Source: Planctomycetaceae bacterium (GTDB taxonomy: Bacteria > Planctomycetota > Planctomycetia > Planctomycetales > Planctomycetaceae). Taken from it: DNA of 64,000 nucleotides. The notes below the pieces were generated by a model. The model was not told the origin of the DNA and made no database searches. It saw only the letters and a program-made list of their open reading frames with translations. The position numbers and the translations under genes were made by a program. Shown one piece after another: positions 47,094 to 56,960 of the stretch (the stretch's first letter is position 1; the number at the start of each line of letters is the position of its first letter). The stretch covers positions 1 to 64,000 of the forward strand of contig PBSL01000021.1 of the NCBI GenBank assembly GCA_002726205.1, given 5' to 3'.

Positions 47094-50000
47094 AATTCAT
47101 GCCCTGCCACGCACTGGTCATCATCGTGATGCTGGCGTCCCCGGCCCTGGCCCAACGCAACCTCAAGAAGATCCCGCCGCCGGATCCCGAGATCGAGCGG
47201 AAGTCGTTCCAGGTCGCGCCCGGGTTCGAGGTCAATCTGTACGCCTCGGACCCGAAAATTGCCAAGCCGATCCAGATGAACTTCGATCCCCAGGGACGGC
47301 TCTGGATCGCCAGTTCCGAGACCTATCCCCAGATCAAGCCGGGCCAGAAGGCCAACGACCGGGTACTGGTTGTCGAGGACATTGACGGGGATGGCCGGGC
47401 CGAGAAAACGACGGTTTTTGCCGAGGGCCTGCTGATTCCCACCGGCATCGCACCTGGTGACGGGGGTTGTTACGTGGCCAACAGCACCGAGTTGCTGCAC
47501 CTGGCCGACACCAATGGCGACGGACGAGCCGACGATGCCCGCGTGGTTCTTTCCGGTTTCGGAACCGAGGACACTCACCACATCCTGCACACGCTCCGCT
47601 GGGGCCCCGACGGTCGCCTGTACCTCAACCAGTCGATCTACATTCACAGCCACATCGAGACTCCCTGGGGAGTCCGACGGCTCAACGCCGGGGGCATCTG
47701 GCGATTCCAGCCCGAGACAATGCGACTGGAGGTCCTGGCGCGGGGATGGGTCAACAGCTGGGGCCATCACCACGACCGCTTCGGCCAGTCGTTCGTGACC
47801 GACGGGGCCGGCGGCGAGGGAATCAATCACCTGGTGCCCGGGGCCGCCTATCGCACCGCCCGGGGAGTGCCGCGAATCCTCCACGGTCTCAATCCCGGCA
47901 GCCCCAAGTACTGTGGGCTCGAGATTCTCAGCGGACGCCACCTGCCGCAGGACTGGCGAGGCGACCTGCTGACCAACGACTTCCGCGGGAACCGGGTCTG
48001 CCGGTTCAAGGTGACCGAGAGCGGTTCGAGTTTCCAGGCGCGGTTGATGCCCGACCTGATCCGTACCAAGCATGTTGCCTTCCGCCCCATCGATATCAAG
48101 ATGGGACCCGACGGGGCGATCTACATCGCCGACTGGTACAACCCGATCATCCAACACGGTGAAGTGGATTTCCGCGACCCGCGTCGCGACCACGTCCACG
48201 GTCGCATCTGGCGTGTCACGGCCAAGGGACGGGGGCTGGTCAAACGACGACGCCCCCGGGAGTCGACGCTCCAAGAACTGGTCGAATCGCTCTCGGCCCC
48301 CGAGACCTGGGTCCGGCGACAGGCCCGTCGCACGTTGCAGGAACGACCACTCGATCAACGCGGAGCCATCGTCGAGACATTGCGAACCTGGCTGGCGACG
48401 CTGGACCCGTCTGGCGCCGAATCCGAATCGTCGTCACTGGAGGCCCTGTGGACCTTCCTGGCGCTGGACACTCCCGCCCCGGATCTGCTCGAGCGACTGC
48501 TCTCGGCTCGCCACCCCGGGGTTCGGGCCGCCGCGTGCCGCGTCGCCGGCGATTGGCCCGGCCTGGCCGAGGACTCGCTGGTTGCCCGGGTTCGTGACCC
48601 ACATCCCCGGGTCCGGCTCGAAGCCGTCCGCACGTTGGCCCGCCTGCAACGGCCCGGTACGCTCTCGAACGCCCTGGCCGCGTTGTCGCTCGACCGCGAC
48701 GCCACGCTCGACTACGCACTGTGGTTGACCGCCTGGGAACGCCGCGACACCTGGCTGCCACAGCTGCGAAGCGGTCAACTCAGGTTTCTCCAGGACGATT
48801 CGGCCCTGCTGTTCGTTCTTTCCAGCGCCAAGGACCCGGCGGTGGTTCCGGCCGTGCTGGAAATCCTCGGCCGCGGTGCGTTGGCCGAGGCCGACCGCAA
48901 CCGGGCCGTGGCCCTGCTGGCTGATCTCGGGGGACCCGCGCAACTGAGAATCGCCCTGGACCTGGCACTGGCCAACTCGACTCGACCGCCCCAGGCGGCC
49001 AACCTGCTGGATGCCCTGGCCCGTACCGCCCTAACCCGTCGCGTCAGGCCCGCAGGCGACCTGGCCTCGGTCGGAAAGCTGTTCACATCCACCACCGTCG
49101 ACGTGCAACAAGGGGCGGTCCGCTGCGCCGGGCTCTGGAAACTCGAACCGCTCCGACCGGACATGGTCAAGCTTGTCACCGACTCGAAGACGTCGACGGC
49201 CTTGCGGGCCACCGCGCTGACCGGCCTGGCCAACCTCGGCGGTGACACCAGTCGTCGGCAACTGGCCAGGCTCGCCACCGAATCGACTCCGTCCATCCGG
49301 CTGCAGGCCCTGGCCGCCCTGGTCGGACTCGATCCGGCCGCTGCCGCCGGCCTGCTGCCGTCGGTGCTTGGCAAGCTGCCGCAAGGTGATCCCTCCGAAC
49401 TCACCCGGGCCTTCCTCGCCCGCAAGGCCGGGCCGGCACGGCTGACCAAGACCCTCAACGGCAAACGGCTCGCCAGGGACCACGCCAAGATCATTCTGCG
49501 CACGATCGACGCCTCGGGCCGCAAGCTGCCCGCACTGGTCGCAGCGGTACGCACCGCCGGAGGGCTCACGACCGGCCCCCTGAAACTCTCGCCCCAACAG
49601 ATGAAAGAACTGGTCGCCGAGATCAACACCCGCGGCGATGCGAAGCGAGGCGAGGTGGTTTACCGCCGCAAGACGCTGGGTTGCCTGGCCTGCCACGCGA
49701 TCGGCGGAGCCGGAGGGCGCGTGGGGCCTGACCTGGTCAGCCTCGGGGCAAGCGCCCCGGTCGATTACATCGCCGATTCTCTGCTCAACCCCAACGGCAA
49801 GGTCAAGGAGAACTACCATTCGCTGGTTGTCGTCACCAGGGCCGGCAAGGTCATCACCGGGATCAAGCTCCGGCAAAGCGACACCGAACTGGTGCTGCGT
49901 GACGCCCGGGACCGCGAGATCAGCGTGCCGCTGAAATCGATCGAGGAACAGGCCGTCGGCGCGTCGCTGATGCCGGCCGGGCTGACCGAGATCCTGACGC

Positions 50001-50509
50001 GGGCCGAGCTGGTCGACCTGGCCCGTTTTCTCTCGGTCCTCGGCAAGCCCGGTCCCTACGCCGTCAGCCGACGGCGGGTGGCCCGGCGATGGCAGACCCT
50101 GTCCGACACGCCCCAGGCCCGCTTCCGACTCCGGCGAACCCGCGACGGCCAGGTGGCGACCGCCGATCCGGCATTTCGCTGGGAAGCTCGCTACGCGACC
50201 GTCGCCGGGACGGTTCCCCTGGGTGATCTGCCGGTTTTGGTCCTCGGCAAACGCCGGCTCAGCTTTATCCGCTGCGAGATCGAGGTGATCACGGCCGGTC
50301 GAGTGGCCATCGCCGTGGGAGAAACGGCCGGACTCTCGGCCTGGCTCGGTGACCAACCGCTGACACTCGAGTCGGTCACCCAACGCGAACTTCCCGTCGG
50401 CCGCCATCGCCTGACCCTGGCCATCGACCCCGCGAGCCGCAGCACGCCACTGCACCTGGAACTGGCCGAGACAACGACTGCCAACGCACGGTTCGTGACC
50501 GGGAAGTGA
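47090..50509 (+). CDS. PVC-type haem-binding CxxCH protein with propeller and HEAT repeats
   Basis: A 1,139-residue secreted protein (signal peptide ending ALAQ). Residues 35-370 form a beta-propeller of the membrane-bound dehydrogenase/glucose-dehydrogenase-like type (FEVNLYASDPKIAKPIQMNF, GRLWIASSETYPQ, GPDGAIYIADWYNPIIQHGE). About 390-800 is a HEAT-like helical region. A monohaem cytochrome-c-like domain follows with CLACH (865-869), GxVGPDLVSLG and a late Met. The C-terminal 150 residues are beta-rich. It may pass electrons from a bound, oxidised sugar-like ligand, but the substrate is unknown. It is translationally coupled to the SGNH-like gene. Confidence 0.9.
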   Translation: MKFMPCHALVIIVMLASPALAQRNLKKIPPPDPEIERKSFQVAPGFEVNLYASDPKIAKPIQMNFDPQGRLWIASSETYPQIKPGQKANDRVLVVEDIDGDGRAEKTTVFAEGLLIPTGIAPGDGGCYVANSTELLHLADTNGDGRADDARVVLSGFGTEDTHHILHTLRWGPDGRLYLNQSIYIHSHIETPWGVRRLNAGGIWRFQPETMRLEVLARGWVNSWGHHHDRFGQSFVTDGAGGEGINHLVPGAAYRTARGVPRILHGLNPGSPKYCGLEILSGRHLPQDWRGDLLTNDFRGNRVCRFKVTESGSSFQARLMPDLIRTKHVAFRPIDIKMGPDGAIYIADWYNPIIQHGEVDFRDPRRDHVHGRIWRVTAKGRGLVKRRRPRESTLQELVESLSAPETWVRRQARRTLQERPLDQRGAIVETLRTWLATLDPSGAESESSSLEALWTFLALDTPAPDLLERLLSARHPGVRAAACRVAGDWPGLAEDSLVARVRDPHPRVRLEAVRTLARLQRPGTLSNALAALSLDRDATLDYALWLTAWERRDTWLPQLRSGQLRFLQDDSALLFVLSSAKDPAVVPAVLEILGRGALAEADRNRAVALLADLGGPAQLRIALDLALANSTRPPQAANLLDALARTALTRRVRPAGDLASVGKLFTSTTVDVQQGAVRCAGLWKLEPLRPDMVKLVTDSKTSTALRATALTGLANLGGDTSRRQLARLATESTPSIRLQALAALVGLDPAAAAGLLPSVLGKLPQGDPSELTRAFLARKAGPARLTKTLNGKRLARDHAKIILRTIDASGRKLPALVAAVRTAGGLTTGPLKLSPQQMKELVAEINTRGDAKRGEVVYRRKTLGCLACHAIGGAGGRVGPDLVSLGASAPVDYIADSLLNPNGKVKENYHSLVVVTRAGKVITGIKLRQSDTELVLRDARDREISVPLKSIEEQAVGASLMPAGLTEILTRAELVDLARFLSVLGKPGPYAVSRRRVARRWQTLSDTPQARFRLRRTRDGQVATADPAFRWEARYATVAGTVPLGDLPVLVLGKRRLSFIRCEIEVITAGRVAIAVGETAGLSAWLGDQPLTLESVTQRELPVGRHRLTLAIDPASRSTPLHLELAETTTANARFVTGK

Positions 50510-50524
50510 ACCGGCACCGGCGGG

Positions 50525-50809
50525 CTAGGCGCCCCACAAGCCCAGGTACCAGTCGACGACGTCGGCACCCAGGTCCGACGATTCGGCAAACCACTCGATC
50601 GGCGCGTACAGGACATCCAGAATCGGCCACAACGACACCAGCCGCCCCAGGCCGACCTGGGCCATCACCGGCCCGTAACTCGCCGGATAGACCAGGCCGA
50701 TCAGGATCCCCACCGCCACCGGACCCCACAAGGATCGTCGTGAGGTTCCCGCTGCGAAATCGGACGGCTGCGAACCGGTCTCGCCGACGGGCTCTCTGTC
50801 GGGATCCAT
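50525..50809 (-). CDS. Small membrane protein
   Basis: A 94-residue protein I do not recognise. A hydrophilic N-terminus (MDPDREPVGETGSQPSDF) is followed by one clear hydrophobic helix (WGPVAVGILIGLVYPASYG) and a second, weaker, Trp-rich hydrophobic segment near the C-terminus (WPILDVLYAPIEW). It starts four bases after the GH43-like gene's stop and may be co-expressed with it. Confidence 0.6.
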   Translation of the reverse strand: MDPDREPVGETGSQPSDFAAGTSRRSLWGPVAVGILIGLVYPASYGPVMAQVGLGRLVSLWPILDVLYAPIEWFAESSDLGADVVDWYLGLWGA

Positions 50810-50812
50810 CGG

Positions 50813-51730
50813 CTAGGGTTTCCGCGGCAGGTGCAGGTGCACGGCCCCGTGCATCGTGTAGAAGCGAAACTGCGAGCCGTCGTGGACGAGAATCCCGCTG
50901 GACTTGTTTTCCTTGCGAGGCCTCAGGGGATTGCCCGGGTACTTCTTCCAGTTCCGCAGGTCCCTGGAGACGGCCACACCCGACGACCACAACGACGGCG
51001 TCTCCACGCCCCGCGGAGCCCCGTGGTAGTAGGCGTAGTAACGCCCCTTGTACTTGATGATCTGGTTGAGCGCCACCAGGTCGCGATCGTAGAGCGAGGG
51101 CCCCGGTCGCAGGACGGGGTCGTCGGATACGTTGGTCCAGGTGAGCATGTCCCGGGAGGTTGCCAGCCAGATGCCCAGGTCCCGGCGTTCGTAGAAGAGA
51201 TGCCAGGTGCCGCCTTCGTAGTAGGCCGTCGGCGTGCCGTAGGGTCCCTCGGGAATCCTGCGGCCGTTGACCAGACGGACATCCAGCGGACCGCGACGTG
51301 TCCAGTGAACTCCGTCAATCGAGACCAGCAGGTGCGAGACGTCGTTGCGGCCCTCGGCGAACATGAAGTACACCTGCCCCTGCTTGACCACCATCATGTC
51401 CTCGACCCAGTGGTCCCGGTAAACCGGCTTGCTCCCCATTCGCTTCCAGTGAATGCCGTCGCCGCTGGTGGCATAGCCGAGCATTTTCAGCCCCGGCCGT
51501 GTCCCGTCGTAGCCGGTAAACCACAGGTGCCAACGCGGCCCCTCCCGGAGGATGAATCCGCGTTCCCGAATCTTCACGTCCCAGTGTCCCTCGCCGGAGG
51601 CGACAAACAACGGGTTGTGCTTGACCGGTTCGAAGGAAACCAGTTCCGTGGGAAACTCCGGTTCGGCCGCCACAGAGATCACCGGCAGACACGCAACCAG
51701 TCCCAGCAAGGTCGGTAACAGGTAATTCAT
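50813..51730 (-). CDS. Secreted five-bladed beta-propeller glycosidase-like protein (GH43/GH117-like)
   Basis: A 305-residue secreted protein with a signal peptide (MNYLLPTLLGLVACLPVISV). The body shows the repeating pattern of five-bladed glycoside-hydrolase propellers, including WHLWFTGYDG, YATSGDGIHWKRMG, YFMFAEGRNDVSHLLVSIDG, WHLFYERRDLGIWLATSRD and YYAYYHGAPRG. The acidic residues in those blades would be candidates for catalysis. Substrate is unknown; furanose- or galactose-type glycans are typical for this fold. It is divergent from the DUF1549/DUF1553 gene (202 bases) and followed by the small membrane protein. Confidence 0.78.
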   Translation of the reverse strand: MNYLLPTLLGLVACLPVISVAAEPEFPTELVSFEPVKHNPLFVASGEGHWDVKIRERGFILREGPRWHLWFTGYDGTRPGLKMLGYATSGDGIHWKRMGSKPVYRDHWVEDMMVVKQGQVYFMFAEGRNDVSHLLVSIDGVHWTRRGPLDVRLVNGRRIPEGPYGTPTAYYEGGTWHLFYERRDLGIWLATSRDMLTWTNVSDDPVLRPGPSLYDRDLVALNQIIKYKGRYYAYYHGAPRGVETPSLWSSGVAVSRDLRNWKKYPGNPLRPRKENKSSGILVHDGSQFRFYTMHGAVHLHLPRKP

Positions 51731-51932
51731 CGGACGGGCATCTTCTTGAAGGGAGTGACCGGGGAAAGCCGCCGCAGCACGGATCGCAGTGGCGACGGCG
51801 TTTCAGTGTAGCCCCGACGGCAATTGACCGTCCACGCCACGCCGCGATACAACAGGGGTTGGCACACCACCCGGCTGATCCGTCCCCGCCCTCCGCGATC
51901 AACGCCCCGCCCGGCCGATTCGAGGTTTCCCG

Positions 51933-54900
51933 ATGTCGCGACCGATCCTGTTGGCCGGCCTGCTGGCGTCGCTGGTGGTGACGACCGCAACAGCCCCCCC
52001 GGCGCGGGCCGACGACAAGCGGGGAATCGACTACGCCAGACAGGTCAAGACGATTTTCCGCCAGAGATGCTGGGCCTGCCACAGCGCGTTGAAGCAGGAA
52101 GCGGGCCTGAGACTGGATGCGTCACAACTGGTTCGCCGGGGAAGCGACGACGGCAAGATCCTGGTCGCCGGCCAGCCCGAAAAGAGTCGACTCTGGCTGA
52201 GATTGACGGATGATCTGCCCGAGCGGATGCCGCCGGAGGGCAAGCCGCTCTCGGCAGGCGAACTGGCCACGCTCAAGGCATGGATCACCCAGGGTGCTCC
52301 GGCGCCGAAATTCGAGACGCCGCCGATCGATCCCCGCCAACACTGGTCATTCACGCCGCTGCAACGACCACGCGTTCCGAACGTGAAAAACCGCGAGTGG
52401 ATCCGCAATCCCGTCGATGGCTTCGTGGCGTTCCGCCACGAGGCCGCCGGACTGGCCGTACGTCCCGAAGCCGATCGCGCCACGCTGCTGCGGCGGGTCA
52501 CGCTCGACCTGGTCGGCATCCCGCCAACCCGCGAGCAGATCCGGGAGTTTCTTGCCGACAATGCGCCGGGGGCCTACCAGCGGGTGATCAACCGACTCCT
52601 GGAAAGCCCGTTGCATGGCCAGCGCTGGGGACGGCACTGGATGGATGTCTGGCGTTACAGCGACTGGTACGGCCGCCGCCCGAGCAACGAGATTCGCTAC
52701 AGCCAGCGGCACATCTGGCGGTGGCGCGACTGGATCATCGAATCGCTCAACCAGGGCAAGGGATACGACCGGATGCTGCACGAGATGCTCGCCGGTGACG
52801 AACTGGCGCCCGCCGACGACGCCACGTTGCGGGCCACGGGCTTCCTGGGCCGCAACTGGTACAAGTTCGACCGCAACGCCTGGCTGTTTGAAACCGTCGA
52901 AAAAACCAGCAAGGGGCTCCTGGCGCTGACCTTTCGCTGTGCCCGTTGCCACGACCACAAGTTCGACCCGGTCAGCCAGGAAGACTACTACCGGTTCCGG
53001 GCTTTCTTCGAGCCGCACGGGTTCCGCACCGAGGTCCTCTCGGCCGATGTCAGCCGTGAGGTCGACAACGGCAAGTCCAAGGTCCTCTCCGATGGACTCT
53101 CTCGCGTCTTCGACGAAAAACCCGAGGCAGCGACCTTCCTGTTTATCCGGGGTGATGATCGCAACCCCGACACCAGTCGCAAGCTCGCTCCGGGTGTCCC
53201 CTCCGCACTGGGCGACCGGTCCTTCAAGGCCACGCCGATCACGCCGATCGAACTTCCCGCGGTCGCCTACATCCCCGCCCTCCGCCCGGCCGAAGCGGCC
53301 CGGCTGACAAAAGTCGAAACCGACAAGGTCGCCGTCGCCGACAAGGCGATGACCGATCTGCAGGCGAGGATCCTCAAGACCACTTCCGAACTCGACCGGG
53401 CCCGCAAGGATCCCGCCACCAACACCAGCGGCGCCAAGCTTGTCCTGTCGGATTCGTTCAAGACCCTCGACAAGAAGGCCTGGACGATTGTCTCCGGGAC
53501 CTGGACAGCCGCCGACGACGTGTTGACCGAGTCGACCGTCCGGCCCTTTGCCACGCTCGTCTCGACATCGAATCACCCTCACAACTTCCGCGCCCGGCTC
53601 AAGTACCGCACGCTGGCTCCCGGCAACCCGCGATCAATCGGCTTGAGCTTCGACTACGTCAACGCCAAACAGTCACAGGATGTTTACACGGCGATCAACC
53701 CCAACGGCAACACGCCCAGCGTCCAGGCCTTCCACCGTACCGGGGGCCGCGAGGTGTACCCGAAGGCGGGAATCCAGCGAGCCCCGGAGTTGAAGATCGG
53801 CAAGGACGCCGTGCTGGAGGTCACCGTCGTGGACCGTTCATTGACGGTCGTTGTCGACGGCCGCACGGCCCTGGAATACACGTTGCCGATCCAGCGACGG
53901 CCCGGCAAGTTTGCCCTCTGGGTTCACAACGGCAACGCGGCCTTCGACGAACTGACCATCCATGCCATTCGCCCCACCATCAAGGGACTCGAACAGACGC
54001 TGGTGGTTGCTCGCCGTGAGTTGCCCGTCAAACAGGCCGAACGGAACCTGGCCCGGGCCAGCCTGGATTCGCTGCGGGCGCGGCTGGCAGCCGAGCGGGC
54101 ACGGCTGGCCGATTCCGACACCGCGGCCGACATCCCTCGCCTGGCCATGGCCGCCAGCAAGCTCGAACGGCAGATCGCAGTGGCCCAGGCCAAAGTGGCT
54201 CTCGCCAAGGCCAGTCTCGGATTGGCCACCGCCGGCAACAAGCCCAAGCCGCAACACCCGGCAGCCGTCACCGCGGCAACGGCTGCCCTGGAAAAGGCCA
54301 CCGCAGCCCGGGACGCCGCCGACGGCAACTACACGCGATTCAAGGCGGCCTATCCCACCAGGAGCACCGGCCGCCGCACGGCCCTGGCCCGCTGGCTGAC
54401 CCACCGCGACAATCCACGAACCGCGCGGGTGGCCATCAACCAGATCTGGATGCGACACACCGGTGCCAGCTTCGTCAACACGGTCTCCGACTTCGGCATC
54501 CGCAGCCAGCCACGGACGTTCCCCGACCTGATGGACTGGCTGTCGGTCGAGTTGATCGAGAGTGGCTGGGACATGAAGCACATCCATCGCCTGGTCGTCA
54601 ACTCGGCAACGTACCGGCTCTCCTCGAGACTGGCTCCGGCCACTGGCGACAACCGAAAGATCGATCCGGACAACTCGTTGCTGTGGCGGATGAATTCTCA
54701 CCGCATGGAGGCCGAGGTGGTTCGAGACAGTCTGCTGGCCGCTTCCGATGCGCTCGATCCGGCTTTCGGCGGCCCGGACCTGCCAGAATCCCAGGGCCAG
54801 GCCTCGCGTCGCCGCAGCCTTTATTTCCGGACAACCCCTGACAACAAGATGCCGTTGCTGGAGTTATTCAACCTGGCCAATCCCAACGAGTGTTATCGCC

Positions 54901-55292
54901 GCCGAGAGAGCATCATCCCGCAGCAGGCCCTGGCACTCACCAACAGCCCGCTGGCGCTGGATCGCTCGCGACACCTGGCTCGCCGGCTCATCACCGACAC
55001 CGTCGACCGACTCGGGCCGCCGGTTGGTGACTCGCAAGCGACCCACACGACCAGTTTCATCACCTCGGCTTTCGAAACCGTGCTGGGACGCCGGCCCGAT
55101 TCCCGAGAACTGGCCGCTTGCCGGGCATTCCTCGCGCGTCAGGCCCGCCTGCTGGACGATCCGAAAACGCTCAGAAAATTCCCGGCCGGATCCACGGCCC
55201 CGGTCGCCGCTTCCGCCGATCCGGCCATCCGGGCCCGCGAGAATCTTGTCCACGTCCTCTTCAGTCACAACGACTTCGTAACGATCCGCTGA
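51933..55292 (+). CDS. DUF1549/DUF1553 planctomycete cytochrome (PSCyt1) protein with inserted domain
   Basis: A 1,119-residue secreted protein (signal ending RADDK). The PSCyt1 domain carries CWACH (46-50) as a probable haem site. DUF1549 follows (about 150-350, with RRVTLDLVGIPPTREQIREF and a second motif CARCHDHKFDP at 336). Between DUF1549 and DUF1553 lies an insert: a concanavalin/LamG-like beta domain (about 505-680, LVLSDSFKTLDKKAWTIVSG) and a helical coiled-coil stretch. DUF1553 (about 800-1080) ends with the usual NRRESIIPQQALALTN-type motif. It is 22 bases upstream of a DUF1501 gene, the canonical planctomycete pair. Confidence 0.92.
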   Translation: MSRPILLAGLLASLVVTTATAPPARADDKRGIDYARQVKTIFRQRCWACHSALKQEAGLRLDASQLVRRGSDDGKILVAGQPEKSRLWLRLTDDLPERMPPEGKPLSAGELATLKAWITQGAPAPKFETPPIDPRQHWSFTPLQRPRVPNVKNREWIRNPVDGFVAFRHEAAGLAVRPEADRATLLRRVTLDLVGIPPTREQIREFLADNAPGAYQRVINRLLESPLHGQRWGRHWMDVWRYSDWYGRRPSNEIRYSQRHIWRWRDWIIESLNQGKGYDRMLHEMLAGDELAPADDATLRATGFLGRNWYKFDRNAWLFETVEKTSKGLLALTFRCARCHDHKFDPVSQEDYYRFRAFFEPHGFRTEVLSADVSREVDNGKSKVLSDGLSRVFDEKPEAATFLFIRGDDRNPDTSRKLAPGVPSALGDRSFKATPITPIELPAVAYIPALRPAEAARLTKVETDKVAVADKAMTDLQARILKTTSELDRARKDPATNTSGAKLVLSDSFKTLDKKAWTIVSGTWTAADDVLTESTVRPFATLVSTSNHPHNFRARLKYRTLAPGNPRSIGLSFDYVNAKQSQDVYTAINPNGNTPSVQAFHRTGGREVYPKAGIQRAPELKIGKDAVLEVTVVDRSLTVVVDGRTALEYTLPIQRRPGKFALWVHNGNAAFDELTIHAIRPTIKGLEQTLVVARRELPVKQAERNLARASLDSLRARLAAERARLADSDTAADIPRLAMAASKLERQIAVAQAKVALAKASLGLATAGNKPKPQHPAAVTAATAALEKATAARDAADGNYTRFKAAYPTRSTGRRTALARWLTHRDNPRTARVAINQIWMRHTGASFVNTVSDFGIRSQPRTFPDLMDWLSVELIESGWDMKHIHRLVVNSATYRLSSRLAPATGDNRKIDPDNSLLWRMNSHRMEAEVVRDSLLAASDALDPAFGGPDLPESQGQASRRRSLYFRTTPDNKMPLLELFNLANPNECYRRRESIIPQQALALTNSPLALDRSRHLARRLITDTVDRLGPPVGDSQATHTTSFITSAFETVLGRRPDSRELAACRAFLARQARLLDDPKTLRKFPAGSTAPVAASADPAIRARENLVHVLFSHNDFVTIR

Positions 55293-55314
55293 TCCCACAC
55301 GCGGGAATCTCCCC

Positions 55315-56795
55315 ATGTCACTCCACCCCACTTCGACACCAATGCCGCCCTGTGGGCGGGTTCACCGTCGCACGTTTCTTGCCGATACCGGCATGGGATT
55401 TACCGGGCTGGCACTGGGCGCGATGCTGGCCGGCGACAGCCCGGTCAGGGCAGCGGATTCGAACACCTGGAGCCTGCCCAGTGGCCTGGCGCGGGTCGCA
55501 CCCAGGGCCAAGAGCGTGATCTGGTTGTTCATGATCGGAGGAACCAGCCACCTCGAGTCGTTCGATCCCAAGCCGGCGGTCAACAAGTACCAGGGGCTGA
55601 CGATCGCCGAATCGCCGTACAACCAGCGGATCCTCGAGTCCCCCTTCTACCGCAAGAACGTGCGGGACTTCGCTGGAACACCGCGGAAGCTGATGAACAG
55701 GATCTACCCGTTGCAGGTCGGATACCGTAAACGGGGTGAAAGTGGAATCGAGGTCAGTGACTGGTGGCCTCACCTCTCGAGCTGTATCGACGAAATCGCC
55801 GTCGTCCGCTCGATGTGGACCACCGACAACGACCACGCCGCGCAGCTGCAGTTCCACACCGGTCGCCACATCTTCGACGGTTTCTTTCCGTCGATTGGCT
55901 CCTGGGTCCACTACGGCCTCGGTTCGCTCAACGAAAATCTCCCGCAGTTCCTGGTCCTGGGCACCCCGCCCCGTGATTGCTGTGGTGGCGTCGGGGCCCA
56001 CGGAGCCGATTATCTCGGTCCCCAGCATGCCGGCGTGCAGATGCGGATCGATCCGAAGAACCCGCTGCCGTTTGGTACCCCGGGTGCCTCGGTCTACCAG
56101 GAAGAACGCGCCGACCAGATGGAACTGCTCAGGGAACTCAACGGCCTGGCCGCCATCGAGTACCCCGGCGACGCGGCAATGCGGGCGCGGGTCAAGTCCT
56201 ACGAACTGGCCTACCGCATGCAGATGGCCGTCCCCGACGTCATGAACCTCGACGGCGAAACCGCCGCCACGCGCTCACTCTACGGGCTCGACCGCGATCC
56301 GACCCGGCGATTCGGCCAGCAGTGCCTGCTGGCCCGACGGTTCGTCGAGAAAGGCGTGCGGTTCGTGCAGTTGTACGACGGGGGCTGGGACGCTCACAGC
56401 AAGCTGATCTCGAACCACTCCACCAGGATCGGCCAGACCGACCAGCCGATCGCCGGCTTGCTGAAGGATCTCAGGCAACGGGGCCTGCTCGACGAAACCC
56501 TGGTCGTCTGGGAACCGAGTTTGGCCGGACGCCCGGGGCCGAGAATTCCGACGGTCGCGATCACCATCCGTACGGGTTCTCGATCTGGATGGCCGGCGGA
56601 GGCATCAAGGGCGGCACCGTCCATGGTGCAACCGACGAGCTGGGATTTCACGCGGCCGAGCATCGGCACTACGTCACCGATGTCCACGCCACGGTGCTTC
56701 ACCAACTGGGGCTGGATCCCCACGCGTTGGAGGTTCCCGGCCACAAGCGGCTGGAAATCGATTTCGGCAAGCCGATCCACGAGATCATCGCCTAG
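55315..56795 (+). pseudogene. DUF1501 protein (copy 4), frameshifted near the 3' end
   Basis: The N-terminal 400 residues read as a normal DUF1501 protein (leader RRTFLADTGMGFTGLALGAM; WLFMIGGTSHLESFDPKP; IRSMWTT variant VVRSMWTTDNDHAAQLQFHT). At LVVWE (near 56511) the family motif [10 protein letters not shown] is broken: in this frame it reads [10 protein letters not shown], while the -1 frame continues [20 protein letters not shown] and on to HEIIA, stop at 56795. One missing G in the run at 56510-56512 (three where four are needed) explains it. In the original frame translation would run to 57060 with non-family sequence. It may be a real mutation or a base-calling error. Confidence 0.85.
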
Positions 56796-56960
56796 CGAAA
56801 ACGGTCCCGGGCGACCGATTGCCGAGAAGGCCACCGGTGACAAACCCGTGGGGATCGTTCATCATGGGAGCCTCGGCGGGCAACCTCGCCTCGAGTTCGA
56901 GGGGAGGCCAGCCTCCCGCGGATTCTCGAGACAGCCCAACACACGCAGGACGACGCGGAC

